Shown: positions 8,511 through 11,471 of the stretch, piece by piece
Position numbering within the stretch: the first letter of the stretch is position 1
Layout: each line of letters starts with the position of its first letter
Assembly: GCA_903927855.1 (NCBI GenBank)
Contig: CAIYOL010000285.1
Span: forward strand, 1 to 11,471
Direction of reading: 5' to 3'
From: an uncultured Planctomycetota bacterium
Lineage (GTDB): Bacteria > Planctomycetota > Phycisphaerae > Sedimentisphaerales > Anaerobacaceae
DNA length: 11,471 nucleotides
Translations under genes and position numbers: made by a program
Notes under the pieces: model-generated
The model's database searches: none
What the model saw: the letters and a program-made list of their open reading frames with translations, nothing else
Told to the model about the DNA's origin: nothing

Positions 8511-8566
8511 GCTCCTATGCGGCGTTATTAAGCGCGCAGGGACTTAGTCGGCAAGATGGTTTTCAA

Positions 8567-9064
8567 TTATGCGGCGGACGGGGCTTGGTTAAGAACGGAT
8601 GGGGTTTTCCATTGAGTGACCCCGGGCGTAAAAGACGGCGGATTCAATATTTGGAAAGCAGGCTGGCTCTTTGGGGCGGTTAAATTTCTTCTGCGGCCGC
8701 GGTGAACAAAAAACCGCAGGACGTGCACTCCCGTAATGACAAACGTTAAGCTGATAAAGCTCGCGGACGCCGAGGCTATAGCCATAACTTTTGTCTGCCT
8801 GAAGGTCTGGTCCACCATAATCATGGGGCCATTTACTTTTAACGTTCCCCATAGCAAGACTAAAGACTTGTTCAGCAGCCACAGCTCGCTCCACATCGCC
8901 GCTATAACACCGAATACAAAAAGCATCTGGAGGGCCACGAAAAACCAGCGCTTCAGGTTTGTCCGTCCTTTTAGCGTGCGGCAAAATTCCTTCACAGGCA
9001 TACAAACGGCCAATAATATATAAAATATGCCACCGATTCCGGTACCCGGTAGTCCGACTGTCAT
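8567..9064 (-). CDS. Small three-helix membrane protein paired with the glycosyltransferase
   Basis: I do not recognise a family. From the ATG at 9064 it has 165 residues. That start is preferred over the one at 9082 because GAGAAGGGG sits 7 nt before it and it lies one base after the upstream stop codon. Three hydrophobic stretches are visible (about 10-26, 41-64 and 93-120), the second rich in Phe/Leu/Trp. They are followed by a basic stretch (HRGRRR, 121-126) and a polar, Pro-rich tail of about 40 residues that should be cytoplasmic by the positive-inside rule. The tight coupling to the GT2 gene suggests a partner or accessory subunit in polysaccharide or glycolipid synthesis, perhaps analogous to PgaD beside PgaC, but no sequence similarity to PgaD is claimed. 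Confidence 0.65.
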   Translation of the reverse strand: MTVGLPGTGIGGIFYILLAVCMPVKEFCRTLKGRTNLKRWFFVALQMLFVFGVIAAMWSELWLLNKSLVLLWGTLKVNGPMIMVDQTFRQTKVMAIASASASFISLTFVITGVHVLRFFVHRGRRRNLTAPKSQPAFQILNPPSFTPGVTQWKTPSVLNQAPSAA

Positions 9065-9065
9065 C

Positions 9066-10139
9066 TTAGTGCCCCTTCTCATAAACCATAAGCGGCTTGT
9101 TCACAACGATTTCAAGCCATAGGGCCTTGAGCAGAAAAACACCGTTGACCAGCCGTAAGACGAGAAACCCCGGCAAACTGGTCAACGCAAGGCCGACTTC
9201 TTTTCTTTGTATTGCTTTATATAAGACAGGTATTACCATCGCCGGCACGTCTATCAGATATGCCAGCAGGAAAAGCGGACTGACTAAAATTGCCAGCAGC
9301 GGCAGCAGAATCATATACGCCAGAGATGCGACGGTCGCATCGAACAGCGCCACGGCCACCATCGAGCGAAGGACAGGGATATCGATGACCTGTTTCCAGT
9401 GCAACTTGACGTTTTGGACGAAGCCGTGCGACCAGCGGCGCAACTGTTTGCTCATAAAATGGAAGTTATGCGGCTCAATCGGGTAACAGACCGCCTCCGG
9501 CACAAATCGTACGCCGTGTCCGGCATGGTAAAAACTCCACGTCAGATCCATATCCTCGGCCATTGTCCGCGTGGACCAGCCGTTGTTGGCCTTGAGGATA
9601 GCGGTGCGGTAAACCGAGAAACAGCCCGAGGAAATCAGGGGCTTACCGTAGTAATCCTGGATTTGCTTGTAGAAGGTGAAGGCAAAGATGTATTCGATAT
9701 ACCGGCCTCGTTCCCAGAGCGTTTTAACGCGCCGCGGCACCACGAAACCACAGGCGGCGGCAATGTTCGGGTCGTCCAGAGCAGGCAAAAGTTTTTCGAT
9801 TGCGTCCGGGGCAAGTGTGGTATCCGCATCTATGGCCATGACGTATGGCGTGTGCACATTTTTGAGCGCGAAATTTTGTGCCCCTGCCTTTGAGCCGGTA
9901 TTTGACGGGGGGCGAAGTACTGTAACGCCGCAACTTCTGGCCGTCTCGCCGGTGCAATCGCTCGAAAAATCGTCAATGACAATGATTTCCGCCGGCGGCA
10001 CCGTCTGCCCCTGGATGCTTTTAATCGTGTCCTGTATGCAGGCGCCTTCATTGTAGGCCGGCACAATCACGGTCAGGCCGCTGCCGTTTTGTTGTCTGTC
10101 GATGTTCTGGTCACGGCCGGTTATTTTCGTCTTTTCCAT
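9066..10139 (-). CDS. GT2 family membrane glycosyltransferase (PgaC/cellulose-synthase-like)
   Basis: A 357-residue family 2 glycosyltransferase that would transfer sugar from a nucleotide donor at the inner membrane. The N-terminal catalytic GT-A domain opens with 'TVIVPAYNEG' (23-32). Asp residues in IDDFS (55-59) and DAD (104-106), the catalytic AED at 194-196, and a QLRRW motif at 232-236 follow in the order typical of processive enzymes such as PgaC, NodC and hyaluronan or cellulose synthases. Hydrophobic segments near 258-282, 284-306 and 319-343 form a C-terminal membrane domain; no N-terminal helix precedes the catalytic domain. The product sugar cannot be told from sequence. The ATG follows AGGACAAAGAT, a fair Shine-Dalgarno, and a long structured leader from a strong promoter. 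The small membrane protein follows directly. Confidence 0.9.
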   Translation of the reverse strand: MEKTKITGRDQNIDRQQNGSGLTVIVPAYNEGACIQDTIKSIQGQTVPPAEIIVIDDFSSDCTGETARSCGVTVLRPPSNTGSKAGAQNFALKNVHTPYVMAIDADTTLAPDAIEKLLPALDDPNIAAACGFVVPRRVKTLWERGRYIEYIFAFTFYKQIQDYYGKPLISSGCFSVYRTAILKANNGWSTRTMAEDMDLTWSFYHAGHGVRFVPEAVCYPIEPHNFHFMSKQLRRWSHGFVQNVKLHWKQVIDIPVLRSMVAVALFDATVASLAYMILLPLLAILVSPLFLLAYLIDVPAMVIPVLYKAIQRKEVGLALTSLPGFLVLRLVNGVFLLKALWLEIVVNKPLMVYEKGH

Positions 10140-10162
10140 ATCTTTGTCCTAAGCTCGCAATT

Positions 10163-10212
10163 TACACAAAAATACCCTGTTTTCTTTTAGTGGGTAGCTT
10201 TTTGCCTGTGTA
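10163..10212 (-). promoter_or_regulatory. Long hairpin in the glycosyltransferase leader, just before the ribosome site
   Basis: Read on the minus strand, TACAC (10212-10208), AAAAA (10203-10199) and TACCC (10196-10192) pair with GGGTA (10177-10173), TTTTT (10172-10168) and GTGTA (10167-10163). This gives 15 base pairs with two one-sided bulges (AGGC, GC) and a 14-nt loop. The inner TACCC/GGGTA stem followed by five T resembles a weak intrinsic terminator. It ends 23 nt before the ATG, leaving the AGGA ribosome site free, so attenuation or mRNA stabilisation is possible. Confidence 0.45.
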
Positions 10213-10221
10213 TTCTGCCTT

Positions 10222-10297
10222 ACGATATCCCTGAATCAGGGCTCGGCAGAGAAGGCCGAAGTGTATATCATCAGCACGGACAAAAAAATCCGCTGAT
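10222..10297 (-). promoter_or_regulatory. Multi-stem structured 5' leader (candidate regulatory RNA)
   Basis: In the minus-strand transcript, ATCAGCGGA pairs with TCCG-tg-CTGAT (10297-10270). ATGATAT (10271-10265) pairs with ATATCGT (10228-10222) and encloses two hairpins: TCGGC/GCCGA with a 7-nt loop, and CCCTGA-T-TCAGGG. This is a three-way junction. An alternative pairing TCTGCC/GGCAGA would break the TCGGC stem, so two states are possible. I recognise no known riboswitch consensus. Confidence 0.4.
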
Positions 10298-10321
10298 TAG
10301 CTTCACTTAGTTAAGCCTGAT

Positions 10322-10350
10322 ATTATCTCCGTTTTTGTCCTACTTGTCAA
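10322..10350 (-). promoter_or_regulatory. Near-consensus sigma70 promoter for the glycosyltransferase unit
   Basis: Minus strand: a perfect TTGACA (10350-10345), 17-nt spacer, GATAAT (10327-10322, 5 of 6 consensus). Transcription would begin near 10315, giving a 5' leader of about 175 nt before the glycosyltransferase ATG at 10139. Confidence 0.75.
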
Positions 10351-10391
10351 GCAGTTTGTGTTAAATCTTTAGTGGTTGTTTTTGATGTCCC

Positions 10392-10429
10392 CAAAAAGCC
10401 GTTTTTCAATGCTACTAATGCGGTTTTTG
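10392..10429 (-). terminator. Possible terminator downstream of rpmA
   Basis: Read on the minus strand, CAAAAACCG and CGGCTTTTTG can pair over 9 bp with one bulged G around a loop of about 19 nt. The T-run is inside the stem's 3' arm. It lies about 190 nt after the rpmA stop and just before the next promoter, a sensible position, but the hairpin is AT-rich and weak. Confidence 0.3.
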
Positions 10430-10617
10430 ACACTTTAAGACGCTGATTTTTTTGATTTATCTGCTTAATTATGCCGGCGTAAACCGGCTTTCAGTGACAG
10501 GCACTGGGCTGGCATTTTGGGGCACGATGGGGGAGAAATTTTGCTTTTATTCGGGGTGCGCGGAAGATTTACGCCGCGGCGGTTTCTCTTATCTGACGAT
10601 TGACTTGTCTGATGAGC

Positions 10618-10851
10618 TTAGACGACGTCGATTTTCCGGCCATGGAAACGCACTTGTCCGTTCGTTGTAGCGAACAATGTGTAGTCCTTGCCCATCCCTA
10701 CGTTTAAGCCCGGGAAAAATTTCGTCCCGCACTGGCGAACGAGGATTGCCCCCGCTTTTACAGCCTCGCCGCCGAACAGCTTTACACCTCTGTACTGGGC
10801 GTTGCTGTCTCTGCCGTTTCTTGTAGAACCTTGTCCTTTTTTATGCGCCAT
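10618..10851 (-). CDS. rpmA: 50S ribosomal protein L27
   Basis: A 77-residue L27, whose N-terminus reaches toward the peptidyl-transferase centre. Family motifs are clear: [16 protein letters not shown] at the N-terminus, '[14 protein letters not shown]' and '[13 protein letters not shown]', then '[16 protein letters not shown]'. The ATG at 10851 is used rather than a TTG two codons earlier because it gives the canonical Met-Ala-His-Lys-Lys start with AAAGGTGA about 7 nt upstream. The C-terminus ends after 'GRKIDVV', some 8 residues shorter than many L27s, whose basic tail is longer. There is no cleavable N-terminal extension of the Firmicutes type. rplU, its usual upstream neighbour, is absent; an ankyrin-repeat gene occupies that place. 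Confidence 0.97.
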   Translation of the reverse strand: MAHKKGQGSTRNGRDSNAQYRGVKLFGGEAVKAGAILVRQCGTKFFPGLNVGMGKDYTLFATTNGQVRFHGRKIDVV

Positions 10852-10909
10852 AATCAATCACCTTTGTTTTTACTTTTATACCAACGCGTCTTTCCTGCTT
10901 AAAGTTCGA

Positions 10910-10938
10910 ATTATACCACCAGATAGTCCTTTTGTCTA
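10910..10938 (-). promoter_or_regulatory. Sigma70-type promoter for rpmA
   Basis: Minus strand: TAGACA (10938-10933, 5 of 6), 17-nt spacer, perfect TATAAT (10915-10910). Transcription would start near 10903, giving a leader of about 52 nt that ends in a good Shine-Dalgarno (AAAGGTGA). This supports rpmA being transcribed independently of the ankyrin gene upstream. Confidence 0.75.
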
Positions 10939-10950
10939 ATAGATTTCTCG

Positions 10951-10967
10951 AAAAACACTATGTTTTT
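10951..10967. terminator. Weak AT-rich hairpin after the ankyrin gene
   Basis: AAAAACA-CTA-TGTTTTT is a perfect 7-bp inverted repeat with a 3-nt loop, 10 nt past the ankyrin stop codon. It is AT-rich and so a weak terminator at best, but its position between that stop and the rpmA promoter fits. Confidence 0.3.
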
Positions 10968-10976
10968 ACCGCGTTA

Positions 10977-11471
10977 TTATTCCTTTGCACCGGCTTTTTC
11001 AAGCAATTGCACAATGTCCGGGTGGTTTTCTATTCTTGCTCCCTTCAAGGCCGTTAAGCCGTCGTTAGCCTTGGCATTGATATCGGCGCCTTTTTCCAGA
11101 AGGAACTTGACGACTTCCGTACGGCCTGCCTGTGATGCTCGTATCAGAGCTGTTACGCCGTCGTTATCCTTGGCATTGACATCGGCGCCCTTTTCCAAAA
11201 GGAGCTTAACGATTTCCGCATGGCCTGCATGTGCCGCTCGTATCAGGACTGTTACGCCGTTGTTATCCTTGGCATGGACATCAGCGCCTTTTCCCATAAG
11301 GAGCTTGACGATTTCCGTATGGCCGTTCTGCGCCGCTATCCACAGGGCGGTTGTACCATTACTGTTAATCTTCGCATTAACATCAGCGCCCTTTTCCAAA
11401 AGGAGCTTAACGACTTCTGCCTGGCCCTTCTGTGCCGCCATCCACAGAACCGTTATGCCGCTGTTGTCTGC
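10977..11471 (-). CDS. Ankyrin-repeat protein, C-terminal part (5' partial)
   Basis: The frame stays open to the window edge, so the start lies beyond 11471; the ATG at 11441 is internal to a repeat. The visible 165 residues are five consecutive ankyrin repeats of the form 'DNxGVTxLIRAAxxGHxEIVKLLLEKGADVNAK', ending 'LLEKAGAKE'. Ankyrin repeats form a curved stack used for protein-protein binding. The second repeat has one extra residue (102 bp instead of 99). The usual TPLH is replaced by T-V/A-L-W/I/K, so the consensus is diverged in a consistent way. No membrane segment or enzymatic domain is seen in this part; the signal peptide or other domains, if any, are outside. Function unknown. Confidence 0.9.
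   Translation of the reverse strand, partial: ADNSGITVLWMAAQKGQAEVVKLLLEKGADVNAKINSNGTTALWIAAQNGHTEIVKLLMGKGADVHAKDNNGVTVLIRAAHAGHAEIVKLLLEKGADVNAKDNDGVTALIRASQAGRTEVVKFLLEKGADINAKANDGLTALKGARIENHPDIVQLLEKAGAKE
11045..11471 (-). repeat. Tandem 99-102-bp repeats encoding ankyrin units
   Basis: The GCGCC(C/T)TTTTCC block recurs at 11086, 11185, 11284 and 11386 (spacings 99, 99, 102), with long flanking stretches nearly identical, such as CCTTTTCCAAAAGGAGCTTA at two sites. High nucleotide identity between units, beyond what the protein motif needs, suggests recent duplication or gene conversion. Confidence 0.85.

Larger units (their letters stand above)
10140..10617. other. 478-nt intergenic region between rpmA and the glycosyltransferase gene
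   Basis: No credible gene. From left to right it holds the structured leader, the TTGACA-17-GATAAT promoter, a terminator-like inverted repeat near 10392-10429, and the rpmA 3' flank. That flank contains a GCCGG/CCGGC hairpin near 10473-10488 without a T-run, and a GC palindrome near 10572-10582. A 72-codon plus-strand frame beginning at 10452 has no family features and overlaps the end of rpmA, so it is not called. Confidence 0.6.

Noticed and set aside
10140..10320. Known riboswitch (c-di-GMP, cobalamin, molybdenum cofactor) or 6S RNA in the leader
   Set aside because: I could not match conserved core sequences of any of these by eye, so only a structured leader of unknown type is reported.
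10452..10670. Plus-strand 72-codon frame between rpmA and the glycosyltransferase
   Set aside because: No Shine-Dalgarno, no recognisable motif, overlaps the 3' end of rpmA, and contains the hairpins expected of intergenic DNA.
10898..10915. TTCGAA motif near the rpmA promoter suggesting a tRNA T-loop
   Set aside because: No acceptor, D or anticodon arms flank it; it is part of the promoter region.
11045..11471. Regular repeats that could be mistaken for a CRISPR array
   Set aside because: The ~99-bp units are coding in frame and form ankyrin repeats; there are no short repeats with unique spacers.

Overview
The window looks like chromosome from an environmental planctomycete, most probably class Phycisphaerae (Sedimentisphaerales-like). 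I infer this from the style of the Fn3-like/LamG surface protein at the left edge (the 'YYWRIDE' and 'FDGVDDYV' motifs are common in that group), the strongly diverged MnmE-like GTPase, and the weak or absent Shine-Dalgarno sequences before several housekeeping genes. This is pattern recognition, not a database result. All recognised genes except the first are on the minus strand.

Layout, left to right. (1) Bases 1-899 (+): the 3' end of a large secreted protein finishing in a LamG/concanavalin-A-like domain. (2) Bases 944-8419 (-): a compact run of eight genes, read from the right as obgE, coaX, a short mnmE-like gene, mutS, an M48 lipoprotein protease, a DUF2284 Cys-rich protein, and two overlapping small ferritin-like ORFs. 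Most gaps are 3-13 nt. A TGC-TATAAT extended -10 element lies upstream of obgE, and a possible internal promoter sits immediately before mutS. (3) Bases 8567-10139 (-): a two-gene unit of a GT2 membrane glycosyltransferase and a small three-helix membrane protein. It is preceded by a near-consensus sigma70 promoter (TTGACA-17-GATAAT) and a leader of about 175 nt that can form several stable stems. (4) Bases 10618-10851 (-): rpmA (ribosomal protein L27) with its own TAGACA-17-TATAAT promoter and a good Shine-Dalgarno. (5) Bases 10977-11471 (-): the 3' end of an ankyrin-repeat gene built from near-identical repeats of about 99 bp.

Functionally, the large run mixes ribosome assembly (Obg), CoA synthesis (CoaX), tRNA modification (MnmE-like), mismatch repair (MutS) and envelope proteolysis (M48), and ends with possible metal- or redox-related proteins. 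The usual bacterial rplU-rpmA-obgE neighbourhood is only partly kept: rpmA and obgE are on the same strand but separated by the glycosyltransferase unit, and rplU is not beside rpmA. No tRNA, rRNA, CRISPR array, insertion sequence or phage gene was seen.

The most interesting points are the ferritin-like four-helix domain split over two overlapping frames, the MnmE-like protein lacking the catalytic C-terminal Cys motif, and the structured leader in front of the glycosyltransferase unit.
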